From an uncultured Clostridia bacterium (lineage in GTDB: Bacteria > Bacillota > Clostridia > Oscillospirales > Ruminococcaceae), in assembly GCA_947625195.1 (NCBI GenBank), contig CANQNK010000002.1, positions 78,236 through 142,235 of the forward strand: a DNA stretch of 64,000 nucleotides. Reading direction: 5' to 3'. Position 1 is the first letter of the stretch, and each line of letters starts with the position of its first letter. Shown in pieces: positions 1-10,814 of the stretch. The notes beneath the pieces were generated by a model. It had not been told where the DNA came from. It saw only the letters and a program-made list of their open reading frames with translations, and did not search any database. Both the position numbers and the translations under genes were made by a program.

Positions 1-306
1 ATTTTAAAGGCGATAGACAAGACCGGCGGCGTTAAGATAGTTTCCTGTCCTACCTGCGGAAGGACAAGAATAGACCTTATCTCGCTTGCAAAAGAGGTCG
101 AGCGCGCAACGCTTGACATTGACAAGAACATAACCGTTGCGGTTATGGGGTGTATAGTAAACGGTCCGGGAGAAGCAAGAGAGGCCGACATAGGTCTTGC
201 GGGCGGCGACGGTGCTGCCGTAATTTTTAAAGGGGACAAGGTGATAAAGAAGGTCGCCGAAAGCGAAGCTATAGAAGCGCTTTTGGATGAAATCAAAAAG
301 CTATAG
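1..306 (+). CDS. ispG: IspG (GcpE), 4-hydroxy-3-methylbut-2-enyl diphosphate synthase, C-terminal part
   Basis: The open frame runs from base 1 to a TAG stop and gives about 101 residues; the N-terminus lies outside the window. It matches the C-terminal iron-sulfur domain of IspG: a CPTCGRT motif near residue 16 and a C-I-V-N-G-P-G-E motif near residue 51, which supply the three cysteines of the 4Fe-4S cluster and the following Glu. IspG performs the penultimate step of the non-mevalonate (MEP) isoprenoid pathway, reductively converting the cyclic diphosphate MEcPP to HMBPP. It ends 22 bases before polC, so the two are probably co-transcribed; an ispG-polC neighbourhood is common in Firmicutes. 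Identification is firm despite truncation by the window edge. Confidence 0.95.
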   Translation: MLKAIDKTGGVKIVSCPTCGRTRIDLISLAKEVERATLDIDKNITVAVMGCIVNGPGEAREADIGLAGGDGAAVIFKGDKVIKKVAESEAIEALLDEIKKL

Positions 307-328
307 TAAGTATGCGAAAGGAAAAAAT

Positions 329-3300
329 ATGGAAAAATACAGTTTATCCGGGTTTTTTGAAGAATATGCAAAGCTTATTCCGCGCTCTTGTGAAGATGCG
401 AGAATTTTAAAGATATATACAAACGAGGAGCATACATCTATTAAATGTGTTTGTGCGTTTTCGTCCCTTGCACCGTATGCGGATATAAAGGCGGCGGAGA
501 AAAACTTACGCGACGCGCTTTCGCTAAGCACATTTGTAATTGAGCCGCACTTTCAGCCTGATATGCTGTGCTGTGAGTATTTTCCCGAAATAGTTTTGTT
601 TTTAAAGGACCAGTTTTCCGTAGTAAACGGATTTTTTGACGGTGCTGAAGCAAGACTTTCAGACGGCACTCTTAATATCGAGCTTACATGCGGCGGGTAT
701 AATCTGCTTAAATCAGCGGGAATCGAAACCGCTCTGCCAAGGCTTATTCATGAGCTTTTTTCGGTAAGCGTTTCGGTGAATTTCACAGGGAAGCTTGCAC
801 TTGAGCGAGAGCAGGCTTTTGAAAATCATCAGAAAGCGCTTGAGAGCATACCTATGCCTGAGTTTACTTCATCAAAGAAAAAGGAAAAGTCAGGCGCTGA
901 ATTTTCATACTGCACTGCTGATTTTACAAGGTATATGCTTAATGCTGAGAATGCTCAGGTCCTAAAAGGCAAACGTATAGATTCAAGTGTTGAACTTGTG
1001 CCGCTTGCTAATTTACAGGCAGGAATGGAAAAAACTGCGGTCTGGGGAGATGTTTTCTCAATCGACACCAGAGAAACGAAAAACAAAATGCTTATAGCGC
1101 TTATATACATAACCGACTATACAAACTCATATGTGGTAAAAATGCTGGGCTCCGTTAACAAAAGAGCAAGGCTTACTAAAGATATGCTGTCGGCAATTAT
1201 GGAGAGGATCAAGAAAGGTTCTACCCTTATCGTAAGAGGAAACATTGTCGAGGATACCTATGAGAAATCCGTCAATATAGATCCGGAAGATATCATGTTG
1301 GTAAAGCGTATTCTTAAAAAGGATACGTATGAGGAAAAAAGAGTAGAGCTGCACTGTCACACGAATATGTCCGCAATGGATGCGCTCACTCCTGCGGACA
1401 AGCTTGTCATGAGGGCGTTTTCGTGGGGACACAAGGCTTTGGCTATCACCGATCACGGAGTTTGTCAAGGATTTCCGGATGCTATGTACTGCGCTGATAA
1501 GATCAAAAAAGACGGCGGAGATTTTAAAATAATATACGGAATTGAAGCTTATGAGATAAATGACGACAACGGTGAAAACCCGCTTGAGGTAAAAAGACCG
1601 TATCACCAGATAATTCTGGCTAAGAACAAGACGGGCTTAAAAAATCTGTATAAGCTCGTTTCATACTCAAACCTAAAGTACTTTTACAAAAGGCCAAGAA
1701 TACCGAAGTCTGAGCTCATAAAGCACCGCGAAGGTCTTATTGTCGGAAGCGCCTGCGAGGCGGGTGAGATAATACAGGCGTATCTAAGAGGCGAACCTTA
1801 CGACAGGATAAAAAATCTTGCCGAGTTTTACGATTATCTTGAGATACAGCCGATAAAAAACAATCTGTTTATGCTGAGAAGCGATAAAGAGCCTTATGAC
1901 AGGATAAAAACAGAGCTGGATATAATTGACATAAATAAGTTTATAGTAAAGCTTGGCGAGGATCTGAAAAAGCCGGTTTGCGCTACGGGCGACGTGCATT
2001 TTATGGACGAGTCAGACGCGATGTTCAGATCTATCCTACAGGCCGGACAGGGCTATGCCGATGCTGATTTTCAGCCGCCGATACACTTTAAAACCACAGA
2101 TGAGATGATGGAGGAGTTTACTCCGTATCTGGGCGAACAAAAGGCTAGAGAGGTAGTAATAACCAATACGAACCTTATAGCCGATATGACCGACCCCGAG
2201 CTGAGAGCCTTTCCAAAAGGAACCTTTACGCCGCATATCGACGGCGCAGACGAGGAGCTTGAGGACATTTGCTGGAGCAGAGCAAAACAGATCTACGGAG
2301 ATCCTCTGCCTCAGATAGTTCACGACAGACTCAAGCGGGAGCTTGATTCGATAATAAAGCACGGATTCGCAGTACTATATGTAATCGCCAAAAGACTTGT
2401 TGCAAATTCAGTGGAAAACGGCTATCAGGTTGGTTCAAGAGGATCGGTCGGATCGTCGTTTGTCGCGTCTATGTCCGGTATTTCAGAAGTAAATCCACTT
2501 GTTCCGCACTATGTCTGTCCCAATTGCAAGTACAGCGAGTTTATTACCGACGGAACGGTGGGATCTGGTTACGACCTTCCGCCGAAAAAATGTCCTGAGT
2601 GCTCTGCACAAATGAACAGGGACGGGCACGACATACCGTTTGAAACGTTCCTGGGCTTTAACGGAGACAAGTCTCCCGATATCGACCTTAACTTTTCAGG
2701 AGACTATCAGTCAAAGGCCCACAAATATACAGAAGAGCTTTTTGGACAGGATCACGTTTTCAAGGCGGGAACCATAAGCTCGGTTGCGGAAAAAACAGCA
2801 AAGGGCTTTGTGCTTAAGTATTTAGAGGAGCGCGGCAGAACGGCGAGTCCTGCGGAGATTCAAAGATTGGCTGCGGGCTGTACGGGAGTTAAAAGAACTA
2901 CCGGACAGCACCCGGGCGGAATGGTAGTCATACCTGACGATTATGATGTTTACGACTTTACACCGGTTCAACACCCGGCGGAAAAAACGGACGCTGACAT
3001 AATTACAACGCACTTTGATTTTAACTCTCTGCACGATACTATACTCAAGCTTGATGAGCTCGGACACGATGTTCCGACATTGTATAAATATCTTGAGGAT
3101 ATGACGGGGCTTGACGTAACAAAGATAGATATGTCGGACAAGGCGGTCTATTCGCTGTTCACATCTACCGAGGCTCTTGGCGTAGAGCCGGAGGAGATAT
3201 TTTCACAAACCGGTACCTTAGCTATCCCAGAGATGGGAACGCCCTTTGTGCGGCAGATGCTTTTAGACGCAAATCCACAGAACTTTTCTGACCTTTTGCA

Positions 3301-4102
3301 GATCTCGGGCCTTTCACACGGAACTGATGTGTGGCTTGGAAACGCGCAGGAGCTTATCAAAAACGGCACCTGCAAGATATCAGAGGTTATCGGAACGCGT
3401 GACAGCATTATGACATATCTGATTTATCACGGTATTGATCCGTCCCTTTCGTTTAAGATCATGGAGATAACGAGAAAGGGAAACGCATCAAAGCTGCTTA
3501 CAGATGAGATGAAGCAGGATATGCTTGATCACAACGTACCGCAGTGGTATATAGATTCATGTCTTAAGATAAAGTATATGTTCCCCAAGGCGCACGCTGC
3601 CGCATACGTTACCGCGGCAATACGGCTTGCGTGGTTCAAGGTGCACAGGCCGCTGGAGTTTTACTCTGCCATATTCACGGTAAGAGGAGAGGACTTTGAT
3701 GCAGAAAGCGCAATGCAGGGAAAGCAATCAGTTCAGTATAAGATAAACGACTTAAAGCTTAGGGAAGACAAAACCGCTAAGGACGAGGGGACGTTGGAAA
3801 CGCTTATGATAATAAACGAAATGCTTTGCAGAGGATATGAGTTTCTGCCGGTAGACATAAATAAAAGCCACGCCACCGTTTACAGAATTGAGGACAATAA
3901 GCTTAGACTTCCGTTTATTTCACTAAACGGAGTAGGAGAAAGCGCCGCTAAAAGCCTGTATGAAAAAGCGCAAAACGGCGATTTCCTTTCGATTGAGGAG
4001 TTTGGCATCCAAACGGGAGTTTCAAAATCTGTTATCGATACTCTCACTTCTATGGGAGCTTTCGGCAGCCTGCCCCAGAGCAATCAGTATAGCTTTTTTT
4101 AA
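329..4102 (+). CDS. polC: DNA polymerase III alpha subunit, PolC type, without exonuclease insert
   Basis: Gram-positive replicative DNA polymerase. I place the start at the ATG at 329, behind the purine-rich GCGAAAGGAAAA, rather than at an in-frame ATG at 287 inside ispG; this gives 1257 residues. In order: an N-terminal domain, an OB-fold region (about 235-330), the PHP domain beginning with the HCH motif at 342-344, a Zn finger (CPNC near 730 and CPEC near 756), the polymerase acidic motif PDIDLNF near 782, and the fingers and duplex-binding regions to the C-terminus. Most PolC proteins are about 1430-1460 residues and carry a DEDD 3'-5' exonuclease inserted in the PHP domain after the YGxEAY motif. 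Here IYGIEAY (about residue 405) passes within about 15 residues into the second PHP half (KRPYHQIIL), and no FDxETTG motif is present. Proofreading must therefore come from elsewhere, if at all. Confidence 0.95.
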   Translation: MEKYSLSGFFEEYAKLIPRSCEDARILKIYTNEEHTSIKCVCAFSSLAPYADIKAAEKNLRDALSLSTFVIEPHFQPDMLCCEYFPEIVLFLKDQFSVVNGFFDGAEARLSDGTLNIELTCGGYNLLKSAGIETALPRLIHELFSVSVSVNFTGKLALEREQAFENHQKALESIPMPEFTSSKKKEKSGAEFSYCTADFTRYMLNAENAQVLKGKRIDSSVELVPLANLQAGMEKTAVWGDVFSIDTRETKNKMLIALIYITDYTNSYVVKMLGSVNKRARLTKDMLSAIMERIKKGSTLIVRGNIVEDTYEKSVNIDPEDIMLVKRILKKDTYEEKRVELHCHTNMSAMDALTPADKLVMRAFSWGHKALAITDHGVCQGFPDAMYCADKIKKDGGDFKIIYGIEAYEINDDNGENPLEVKRPYHQIILAKNKTGLKNLYKLVSYSNLKYFYKRPRIPKSELIKHREGLIVGSACEAGEIIQAYLRGEPYDRIKNLAEFYDYLEIQPIKNNLFMLRSDKEPYDRIKTELDIIDINKFIVKLGEDLKKPVCATGDVHFMDESDAMFRSILQAGQGYADADFQPPIHFKTTDEMMEEFTPYLGEQKAREVVITNTNLIADMTDPELRAFPKGTFTPHIDGADEELEDICWSRAKQIYGDPLPQIVHDRLKRELDSIIKHGFAVLYVIAKRLVANSVENGYQVGSRGSVGSSFVASMSGISEVNPLVPHYVCPNCKYSEFITDGTVGSGYDLPPKKCPECSAQMNRDGHDIPFETFLGFNGDKSPDIDLNFSGDYQSKAHKYTEELFGQDHVFKAGTISSVAEKTAKGFVLKYLEERGRTASPAEIQRLAAGCTGVKRTTGQHPGGMVVIPDDYDVYDFTPVQHPAEKTDADIITTHFDFNSLHDTILKLDELGHDVPTLYKYLEDMTGLDVTKIDMSDKAVYSLFTSTEALGVEPEEIFSQTGTLAIPEMGTPFVRQMLLDANPQNFSDLLQISGLSHGTDVWLGNAQELIKNGTCKISEVIGTRDSIMTYLIYHGIDPSLSFKIMEITRKGNASKLLTDEMKQDMLDHNVPQWYIDSCLKIKYMFPKAHAAAYVTAAIRLAWFKVHRPLEFYSAIFTVRGEDFDAESAMQGKQSVQYKINDLKLREDKTAKDEGTLETLMIINEMLCRGYEFLPVDINKSHATVYRIEDNKLRLPFISLNGVGESAAKSLYEKAQNGDFLSIEEFGIQTGVSKSVIDTLTSMGAFGSLPQSNQYSFF

Positions 4103-4129
4103 GTTTTAATATATAATTTTCCAAAGTAC

Positions 4130-4158
4130 TTGACACGAAGGATTTTATGTGCTATTAT
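4130..4158 (+). promoter_or_regulatory. Sigma-A type promoter for the his operon
   Basis: TTGACA at 4130-4135 and TATTAT at 4153-4158 are separated by 17 bases, lying 66 bases upstream of the hisZ start. The interval 4103-4223 has no gene. The short leader contains no T-box or obvious riboswitch, so a histidine-responsive RNA element is not apparent. Confidence 0.8.
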
Positions 4159-4223
4159 GCTAATATGATAATGTGATAACACTTTAGCGCATTAAAGTAG
4201 ATTGACAGAATGGAGAGTAACAA

Positions 4224-5435
4224 ATGAAAAGATATGAGCTTATCACCCCGGAGGGAACGAGGGATCTGCTCTTTGACGAATGCCTTGCAAAGCGTGAGGC
4301 TGAAAAGAGAATTTCCGGGATATTCAAATGCCACGGATACAGCGAGGTAGTGACGACGGGAATAGAGTTTTACGATGTGTTTTCAAAAGGCTCAAGAACG
4401 GTAAAGCAGGAGGCGCTTTATAAGCTGACGGATTCTAAAGGAAGGCTTATAGTTTTAAGACCTGATTCAACCATACCTATCGCAAGACTTGTAGCGACAA
4501 GACTAAAGAGCGCTAGTCTGCCGCTTAGGCTTTTTTACAATCAGCCGTATTTTGAAAACAATGCGCTTTTGAAAGGACACTCCGACGAAGTAACGCAGGC
4601 GGGAGTTGAATTTATCGGAACCAAATCGAGAAGGGCGGATTTTGAGGTCTTGTCTTTGGCGGTGGAAACGCTTTCGTCGATAGATAAGGACTTTCGCATA
4701 GAAATAGGAAACGTAGGCCTTTTTAAGGAGCTCGTTGCAAATCTCAACACAGATCGTGACACCGCAGAACAGATAAGATATTATATCGTAAACAAGAACT
4801 ACCCCGCGCTTAACGATCTGCTTGACACCTTTAAAGATAGCGAGGTTACAAGGGCTCTTAAGGAACTGCCTCGCCTTTTCGGAAAAAAAGAGGTTTTTGA
4901 AAGGGCGTCTAAGTACTTTGTCAATGAAAAAATCGAGGAAATATTAAAGGACCTTGAATACGTTTACGACTCGCTGGTTGAGCTTGGGATTGAAGATAAT
5001 GTTTCGGTTGATCTGGGTTCTGTGAATAAGATAGACTACTACACTGGTCTTACCTTTAAAGGGTATTTTGAGGGAATAGGCGAGGATGTTCTGGCCGGAG
5101 GAAGATACAACCACCTCATTTCCGAATTCGGATACGACCAGCCTGCGACGGGCTTTGGAATAAACGTAAACGCCTGCGCTGCGCTTTTACTTAAAAACGG
5201 AAATGCGCCAAAGACTAAAATAAGCGATGTTCTGGTATTTTCACAGATGAGGTACGTGATGAAGGCAATAAGTTACGCAAACTCTCTGGCAAAAAGCGGC
5301 CTTGTGGTTGAAAACTCGGTTTTTGAAACACTTGAAAAAACAAAGGACTATGCTGTTAAAAAGGGAATACCAAAGCTTGTTTTGGTAGGAGAGAAAATAG
5401 AGGAAATAGATCTGAAAGGCGGTGCTAGAAAATGA
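4224..5435 (+). CDS. hisZ: HisZ, ATP phosphoribosyltransferase regulatory subunit
   Basis: A 403-residue protein related to histidyl-tRNA synthetase but without a tRNA-synthetase role. The N-terminus has the class II synthetase-like P-E-G-T-R-D motif (about residues 9-14); an LRPDSTIPIARL stretch (about 79-90) and a GGRYNHLI motif near 295 fit the HisZ/HisS fold. HisZ assembles with short-form HisG into a hetero-octamer and confers histidine feedback on the first step of histidine synthesis. The next gene is exactly a short-form hisG, overlapping by 4 bases (ATGA), which supports HisZ over HisS. RBS GGAGAG lies upstream of the ATG. First gene of the operon. Confidence 0.93.
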   Translation: MKRYELITPEGTRDLLFDECLAKREAEKRISGIFKCHGYSEVVTTGIEFYDVFSKGSRTVKQEALYKLTDSKGRLIVLRPDSTIPIARLVATRLKSASLPLRLFYNQPYFENNALLKGHSDEVTQAGVEFIGTKSRRADFEVLSLAVETLSSIDKDFRIEIGNVGLFKELVANLNTDRDTAEQIRYYIVNKNYPALNDLLDTFKDSEVTRALKELPRLFGKKEVFERASKYFVNEKIEEILKDLEYVYDSLVELGIEDNVSVDLGSVNKIDYYTGLTFKGYFEGIGEDVLAGGRYNHLISEFGYDQPATGFGINVNACAALLLKNGNAPKTKISDVLVFSQMRYVMKAISYANSLAKSGLVVENSVFETLEKTKDYAVKKGIPKLVLVGEKIEEIDLKGGARK

Positions 5436-6058
5436 AGCCGCTAAGAATTGCGCTTACAAAGGGAAGGCTTGAAAAGGATACGGTAGGTCTTTTTGAAAAG
5501 ATAGGATACGACTGCACCGCGGTCAGAGAAAAAGGTAGAAAGCTTATTTTGCCGATAGAAAGCGGACGGATAGAGGCAGTTCTGGCAAAAGCTAATGACG
5601 TTATCACATATGTTGAGCACGGAGTCTGCGATATGGGAGTCGTGGGAAAGGACACCATTATGGAGATGGGAGGTTCGTTTTTTGAGCTTTGCGACTTAGG
5701 CTTCGGCAGATGCAGATTTGCACTTGCCACAAAAAAGGGAAGCCCATTTTACGGAGGCTATGGAGTCAAGACCATTGCCACGAAATATCCCAATGTAGCA
5801 AGAAGCTATTTTGAAAGTAAGGGTATGGATATTGAGGCGATAAAGATAGAAGGCTCTGTAGAGCTTGCGCCTCTGCTTGAGCTTTCGGACGGAATAGTTG
5901 ACATTGTCGAAACGGGCACAACTCTTAAGGAAAACGGTCTTGAGGTGATAGAAGACATTGCACCTGTTTCAGCAAGGATTATAGTAAACACCGTTTCAAT
6001 GAAGCTAAGACAAAAAGAAATTGAAGAGCTTTTAAATCAAATTGAAAAAAACAAGTGA
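5432..6058 (+). CDS. hisG: HisG, ATP phosphoribosyltransferase, short form
   Basis: Catalyses the committed step of histidine synthesis, joining ATP and PRPP to give phosphoribosyl-ATP. At 208 residues it is the short form that lacks the C-terminal ACT-like regulatory domain and needs HisZ. Visible family features are the N-terminal ALTKGRL motif, the VGKDTIME stretch near residue 70 and the DIVETGTTL PRPP-binding loop near residue 151. It overlaps hisZ by 4 bases and is followed 10 bases later by hisD. Translation is probably coupled to hisZ, which suits the stoichiometric complex. Confidence 0.95.
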   Translation: MKPLRIALTKGRLEKDTVGLFEKIGYDCTAVREKGRKLILPIESGRIEAVLAKANDVITYVEHGVCDMGVVGKDTIMEMGGSFFELCDLGFGRCRFALATKKGSPFYGGYGVKTIATKYPNVARSYFESKGMDIEAIKIEGSVELAPLLELSDGIVDIVETGTTLKENGLEVIEDIAPVSARIIVNTVSMKLRQKEIEELLNQIEKNK

Positions 6059-6068
6059 GGTTATAGAC

Positions 6069-7361
6069 ATGATCAAAAGAATTTACGCCGATGGGAATGC
6101 GGAGAGAGAGTTTTTTAAAGAGCTTGACAAGCGCTCTGGCGAAACTGACAGAGAGATCACGGAAAAGGTCGGCGCAATAATAGCTGATGTAAAGGAAAGC
6201 GGCGACAAGGCTGTAAAGGAGTATACCAAAAGGTTTGACGGTATAGAGCCGGAGTATTATGAGGTTCCTAGAGATGTTATAAACGATGCACTTACCGACG
6301 CCTATGAAAACGATTACGAATTTGTTGACGCACTTTTGAACGCTCAGGAGAACATAACGGAATTTCACCAAAGGCAAAAGTCGCAGTCGTTTGTTGATAC
6401 CAAAGAAAACGGCGTGGTTTTAGGACAGCGTGTAAGAGGTCTTGAGCGTGTCGGACTTTATGTGCCCGGCGGAACGGCGGCATATCCTTCAAGTGTTTTG
6501 ATGAATGCGGTTCCCGCTAAGATCGCCGGCGTTAAGGAAATAATCATGGTAACGCCGCCGTTAAAGGACGGCAAGCCAAACAGAGATATTCTGATTGCAG
6601 CGGCTATCTGCGGAGTTGACAGGATATTCATGTGCGGAGGAGCGCAAGCTGTTGCGGCACTTGCCTACGGAACTGAGGAGATTCCCAAGGTGGACAAGAT
6701 AGTTGGGCCGGGAAATATATTCGTGGCGACGGCAAAAAAGCTTTTGTACGGAGTTGTGGATATCGATATGATTGCAGGACCAAGCGAGATCTTGATTGTA
6801 GCGGACGAAACCGCAGACCCTCGATACATTGCGGCGGATCTTATGAGCCAGGCGGAGCACGACAGACTTGCTTCGTCGATACTTGTCACTACCTGCGAGG
6901 AGGTTGCAGACAAAACACTTACAGAACTTCAAAAACAGCTTAAGGACTTGTCAAGGAAAGACATAATAGAAGAGTCTTTAAGAAACCATGCGGCAATAAT
7001 TGTGTGCAAGGATAAGATTAAGGCTTGCGATATTGCAAATGAGCTTTCGCCTGAGCATCTAGAGGTGCTCCTTGAAAACCCGATGGAGTATGTGGGAAGG
7101 CTTGACAATGCCGGAAGTGTTTTCTTGGGACAGTATGCTCCCGAGCCTTTGGGGGATTATTACGCGGGGCCTAATCACGTTTTGCCGACGGGAAGAACGG
7201 CACGGTTTTTTTCTCCGCTTTCTGTAAATAGCTTTGAAAAGCGATCAAGCTTTATATATTACACACGTGAAGCCTTGGAAGCGGCAAAGGACGACATTGT
7301 GACCATTGCGCAGAGGGAGGGACTTACTGCGCACGCAAATGCAATAAAGGTGAGATTTTAA
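6069..7361 (+). CDS. hisD: HisD, histidinol dehydrogenase
   Basis: Performs the last two oxidations from L-histidinol to L-histidine using NAD and a catalytic zinc. The start at 6069 (MIKRIY) is preferred over an in-frame upstream ATG at 6042 because it follows GTGAGG at the right distance and gives 430 residues, the usual length. Motifs include RVGLYVPGG near residue 128, the VDKIVGPGN stretch near 210 and DMIAGPSE near 231, all standard for HisD, plus the C-terminal [11 protein letters not shown] block with the zinc-ligand His. Third gene of the his operon. Confidence 0.95.
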   Translation: MIKRIYADGNAEREFFKELDKRSGETDREITEKVGAIIADVKESGDKAVKEYTKRFDGIEPEYYEVPRDVINDALTDAYENDYEFVDALLNAQENITEFHQRQKSQSFVDTKENGVVLGQRVRGLERVGLYVPGGTAAYPSSVLMNAVPAKIAGVKEIIMVTPPLKDGKPNRDILIAAAICGVDRIFMCGGAQAVAALAYGTEEIPKVDKIVGPGNIFVATAKKLLYGVVDIDMIAGPSEILIVADETADPRYIAADLMSQAEHDRLASSILVTTCEEVADKTLTELQKQLKDLSRKDIIEESLRNHAAIIVCKDKIKACDIANELSPEHLEVLLENPMEYVGRLDNAGSVFLGQYAPEPLGDYYAGPNHVLPTGRTARFFSPLSVNSFEKRSSFIYYTREALEAAKDDIVTIAQREGLTAHANAIKVRF

Positions 7362-7379
7362 GTTTTTAGGAGAATGTTT

Positions 7380-8465
7380 ATGCAGAGTAAATGGGAGGAA
7401 AATGTTAGAAGAGTAACGCCCTATACTCCCGGAGAGCAGCCGAAGGACACAGATGTTATAAAGCTTAATACCAATGAAAATCCGTATCCTCCCTGTGAGG
7501 GAGTGAGAAAGGCGATAAGGGATTTTGAGTCAGGAGATCTTAGGCTTTACCCCGATACGGATTCGACCGAGCTTCGTGACGCACTGGCAGAAAGATACAG
7601 AGTAAAGCAGAATCAGGTGTTTCTGGGAGTAGGCTCGGACGATGTTTTGTCAATGGCGTTTTTGGCGTTGTTTGCATCGGATAAGCCTGTTTTATTTCCG
7701 GATATAACCTATTCTTTTTATGATGTGTGGGCTGATGTGTACAAAATTCCGTACAAAACTGTGCCGCTTGACGATAACTTCAGAATAGACCCTGACAAAT
7801 TCAATCAGCCAAACGGAGGAATCGTTTTTCCGAATCCCAATGCTCCGACAGGAGTGCTTGAGAGCATAGATACAGTTGAAAAGATAGTGAATTTGAATAA
7901 AGACTCGGTGGTTATTGTTGACGAAGCGTATATTGATTTCGGTGGAGTAAGCGCAGTAGGACTTGTTGAAAAGTACGATAATCTTCTTGTTGTTCAGACA
8001 TTTTCAAAATCGCGCTCTTTGGCGGGAGCAAGAATAGGCTTTGCTATCGGTTCAAGGCGACTTATCAAGTATTTAAACGATGTTAAGTTTTCAGTGAATT
8101 CTTATACTATGAACAGACTTACACAGGCTTGCGGGCTTGCATCGGTTTTGGACGAGCAGTATTTTTGTGACACGGTAAAAAAAATAATTAAAACTCGTGA
8201 GAGATTAAAGGACGAGCTTTTGTCACTCGGCTTTACAACGACGGATTCCAAGGCGAATTTTGTATTTGCAAGCCATAATAAGCTTAGAGCAAAGGAGATT
8301 TACGAAAGCTTAAAGGAAAGAAAGATATATGTAAGATACTGGGATAAGCCGAGAATAAACAATTATTTGAGGATCACAGTGGGAACCGATGAGCAGACGG
8401 ATAAGCTTATTGAGGCTTTGAAGAAAATATTAGGTGAAAGAGGTGTATTAAATGAGAGAAGCTAA
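7380..8465 (+). CDS. hisC: HisC, histidinol-phosphate aminotransferase
   Basis: PLP-dependent class I/II aminotransferase making histidinol phosphate from imidazole-acetol phosphate and glutamate. The ATG at 7380 sits 7 bases after AGGAG; an ATG at 7374 is too close to that RBS. This gives 361 residues, normal for the family. The N-terminal KLNTNENPYPP motif, IVFPNPNAPTG near residue 150, VDEAYIDF near 180 and the PLP-lysine motif TFSKSRSLAGARIG near 209 are all visible. It overlaps hisB by 14 bases. Confidence 0.94.
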   Translation: MQSKWEENVRRVTPYTPGEQPKDTDVIKLNTNENPYPPCEGVRKAIRDFESGDLRLYPDTDSTELRDALAERYRVKQNQVFLGVGSDDVLSMAFLALFASDKPVLFPDITYSFYDVWADVYKIPYKTVPLDDNFRIDPDKFNQPNGGIVFPNPNAPTGVLESIDTVEKIVNLNKDSVVIVDEAYIDFGGVSAVGLVEKYDNLLVVQTFSKSRSLAGARIGFAIGSRRLIKYLNDVKFSVNSYTMNRLTQACGLASVLDEQYFCDTVKKIIKTRERLKDELLSLGFTTTDSKANFVFASHNKLRAKEIYESLKERKIYVRYWDKPRINNYLRITVGTDEQTDKLIEALKKILGERGVLNERS

Positions 8466-9030
8466 CTTGAAAAGGACTACAAAAGAGACAGACATCTCAG
8501 TATATCTGAATCTTGACGGAGAAGGAAAAACCGATATTGATACGGGTATAGGCTTTTTTGACCATATGCTCAACTCATTTGGGGTTCACGCAGGTTTTGA
8601 CCTTACCGTAAAGGTTAAGGGCGATCTTGCGGTAGACGCTCACCATACAGTTGAGGATACAGGAATCGTCATAGGACAGGCGCTTTCAAAAGCACTGAAA
8701 GACAAGTCAGGTATAAGGCGGTATGGAAGCGCATATATCCCGATGGACGAAGCGCTTGCGTTTTGCGCGCTTGACATAAGCTCAAGACCGTATCTTGTTT
8801 TTAACGCTGGGTTCTTCGGTGAAAAAATGGGAGACATGGACACACAGCTTGTTGAGGAGTTTTTCAGAGCTCTTGCATTCAACTCAAGAATAACTATGCA
8901 CCTTAACAGTGTTTACGGCAAAAACGATCACCATATATGCGAGGCGCTTTTTAAATCCTGTGCACACGCGTTAAAGGATGCTTGTGGGATGATTTCGGGG
9001 GAAATTTTGTCCACAAAAGGAGTTTTATAA
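8452..9030 (+). CDS. hisB: HisB, imidazoleglycerol-phosphate dehydratase (monofunctional)
   Basis: Dehydrates IGP to imidazole-acetol phosphate. The 192-residue protein contains only the dehydratase domain, without the N-terminal histidinol-phosphatase domain found in E. coli HisB. The metal-binding repeats are seen as GFFDHMLN near residue 34 and AHHTVEDTG near 63, then a second His-rich block KNDHHICEALFK near 160. Overlaps hisC and ends directly at the hisH start. A separate histidinol phosphatase must be encoded outside the window, since none of the operon genes supplies it. Confidence 0.95.
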   Translation: MREANLKRTTKETDISVYLNLDGEGKTDIDTGIGFFDHMLNSFGVHAGFDLTVKVKGDLAVDAHHTVEDTGIVIGQALSKALKDKSGIRRYGSAYIPMDEALAFCALDISSRPYLVFNAGFFGEKMGDMDTQLVEEFFRALAFNSRITMHLNSVYGKNDHHICEALFKSCAHALKDACGMISGEILSTKGVL

Positions 9031-9642
9031 ATGATAGCTATTATCGATTACGGAGCAGGCAACATTTTTTCCGTAAAAAATGCGCTTGATTTTCTTGGAG
9101 CGGAAAGTATTCTCACAAAGGATAAGCGTGAGATAGAAACGGCAGACGCCGTAATCCTTCCGGGAGTGGGAGCTTTTCCTTGGGCAATGGGAGAGCTTAA
9201 CAAAAGCGGACTTGTATCAACGATAAAGCACGAAGCCGAAAGAAAGCCGTTTTTGGGAATATGCCTTGGAATGCAGATTATATTTGAAAAGGGCTATGAG
9301 TTTTCGGAGTGTGAGGGGCTTGGGCTTATCCCGGGATATGTAGACAAGATAGACGCACCCGATCTGATAATTCCGCATATGGGCTGGAACAGGCTTGAGG
9401 TTAACAACAGGGATTGTCCGCTTTTAGACGGACTTACGGGCGAGGATTACGTGTATTTCGTACACTCTTACAAAGCGTTTACCGATAACAAATACATAGC
9501 CTCTTATGTTGAGTACGGCTCAGAGGTGCCTGCGCTTGTGCATAATGGTAAATATGTGTACGGAGCGCAGTTTCACCCTGAAAAGAGCGGAAAAATCGGA
9601 CTTAAAATACTTCAGAACTTTGCAAATCTGTCGCAAGAATAA
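9031..9642 (+). CDS. hisH: HisH, glutamine amidotransferase subunit of IGP synthase
   Basis: Class I (triad) glutamine amidotransferase, 203 residues, that supplies ammonia to HisF. The nucleophile lies in GICLGMQ (Cys near residue 78), the oxyanion region in IPHMGWN, and the His-Glu of the triad in GAQFHPEKSG near residue 178. The start is immediately after the hisB stop, with AAAGGAG upstream. The partner hisF follows 12 bases downstream. In many operons hisA sits between hisH and hisF; here it does not. Confidence 0.96.
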   Translation: MIAIIDYGAGNIFSVKNALDFLGAESILTKDKREIETADAVILPGVGAFPWAMGELNKSGLVSTIKHEAERKPFLGICLGMQIIFEKGYEFSECEGLGLIPGYVDKIDAPDLIIPHMGWNRLEVNNRDCPLLDGLTGEDYVYFVHSYKAFTDNKYIASYVEYGSEVPALVHNGKYVYGAQFHPEKSGKIGLKILQNFANLSQE

Positions 9643-9654
9643 GGAGGGTAAACG

Positions 9655-10443
9655 ATGCTTGCAAAAAGAATAATACCTTGTCTTGACGTTCGTGACGGAA
9701 AGGTCGTAAAGGGAGTTAATTTTGAGGGGATAAAAGAGGTAGGCGACCCGGTCGAGCTTGCCTGTGACTACAATTTGCAGGGAGCCGACGAGCTTGTATT
9801 TTACGATATTACCGCTTCTCACGAGGGAAGACGGGCTATGCTTGATGTTGTAGAAAATACCGCAAAAAAGGTTTTTATTCCGCTTGCAGTCGGCGGGGGG
9901 ATAAAGACTATCGACGATATACGAGACACTCTGAGAGCGGGCGCAGACAAGGTCTCAGTAAATTCTCAGGCGGTAAAAAATCCCGACCTCATAAGAGAAG
10001 GCGCGGACATTTTCGGAAGCCAGTGTATAGTTGTAGGAATAGATGCAAAAAAGGTAGTTGACGGAAAATGGACAGTATACATAAACGGCGGAAGAATAGA
10101 TATGGGACTAGACCTTATTGACTGGGCTAAAAAAGTAGCTGATCTCGGCGCAGGTGAAATATGCTTAAACTCTATCGACACCGACGGAGTCAGGGGCGGA
10201 TTTGATATTCCGATGCTTAACGCTGTGTGCAACAGCGTCAATATTCCGGTAATAGCATCGGGCGGATGCGGAAAAATCGAGCATTTTTACGAAGCCTTTG
10301 AAAAGACAGATTGCTCGGCGGCATTGGCGGCGTCGCTTTTCCACTTTAAGGAGCTTACCTGCGGCGAGGTGAAAGAGTATCTTTCAAAGCGTGGAGTGCC
10401 GGTACGTACGGTAAGCCATAAGCTTGGACCAAGACTGTTTTGA
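9655..10443 (+). CDS. hisF: HisF, cyclase subunit of imidazoleglycerol-phosphate synthase
   Basis: (Beta/alpha)8-barrel that uses ammonia from HisH to convert PRFAR into IGP and AICAR. The N-terminal [16 protein letters not shown], the VGGGI phosphate loop and [18 protein letters not shown] (Asp near residue 178) mark HisF rather than its paralogue HisA. Length is 262, slightly longer than usual through a short C-terminal tail. AICAR released here can be recycled by the AICAR transformylase encoded about 20 kb downstream. Confidence 0.96.
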   Translation: MLAKRIIPCLDVRDGKVVKGVNFEGIKEVGDPVELACDYNLQGADELVFYDITASHEGRRAMLDVVENTAKKVFIPLAVGGGIKTIDDIRDTLRAGADKVSVNSQAVKNPDLIREGADIFGSQCIVVGIDAKKVVDGKWTVYINGGRIDMGLDLIDWAKKVADLGAGEICLNSIDTDGVRGGFDIPMLNAVCNSVNIPVIASGGCGKIEHFYEAFEKTDCSAALAASLFHFKELTCGEVKEYLSKRGVPVRTVSHKLGPRLF

Positions 10444-10457
10444 TCGGAGACTGAGAT

Positions 10458-10814
10458 ATGAGTAAAATAAAGATTGACATAAATAGTTTAGACAAGTATT
10501 TTAAAAAAAGTGAGCTTATTCCGGCTATCGCTTTTGAAGCGGAAACGAAAACGGTTCTGATGTTGGCATATATGAATAAGGAAAGCTTAAAAAAGACGCT
10601 TCAGACAGGATATACATGGTACTGGAGCAGGTCAAGGAGAGAGCTTTGGAACAAGGGCGCTACAAGCGGGCATCTTCAGAAGGTTGTTTCCATTTACGCG
10701 GACTGCGATAATGACACGCTGCTTTTAAATGTTAAACAAACAGGGGCGGCTTGCCACACGGGTTCTTACAGCTGCTTTTTCAACGAGATCTATAGCGACA
10801 AAGGAGAAGAATAA
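10458..10814 (+). CDS. hisI: HisI, phosphoribosyl-AMP cyclohydrolase
   Basis: Opens the purine ring of PR-AMP in histidine synthesis. The 118-residue protein contains the family motifs VLMLAYMN near residue 30, [19 protein letters not shown] near 54, and the metal-binding DCDNDTLL and GAACHTG blocks near 82 and 96. It lacks the HisE pyrophosphohydrolase domain, which is encoded by the next gene with a 1-base overlap (TAATG). Confidence 0.95.
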   Translation: MSKIKIDINSLDKYFKKSELIPAIAFEAETKTVLMLAYMNKESLKKTLQTGYTWYWSRSRRELWNKGATSGHLQKVVSIYADCDNDTLLLNVKQTGAACHTGSYSCFFNEIYSDKGEE

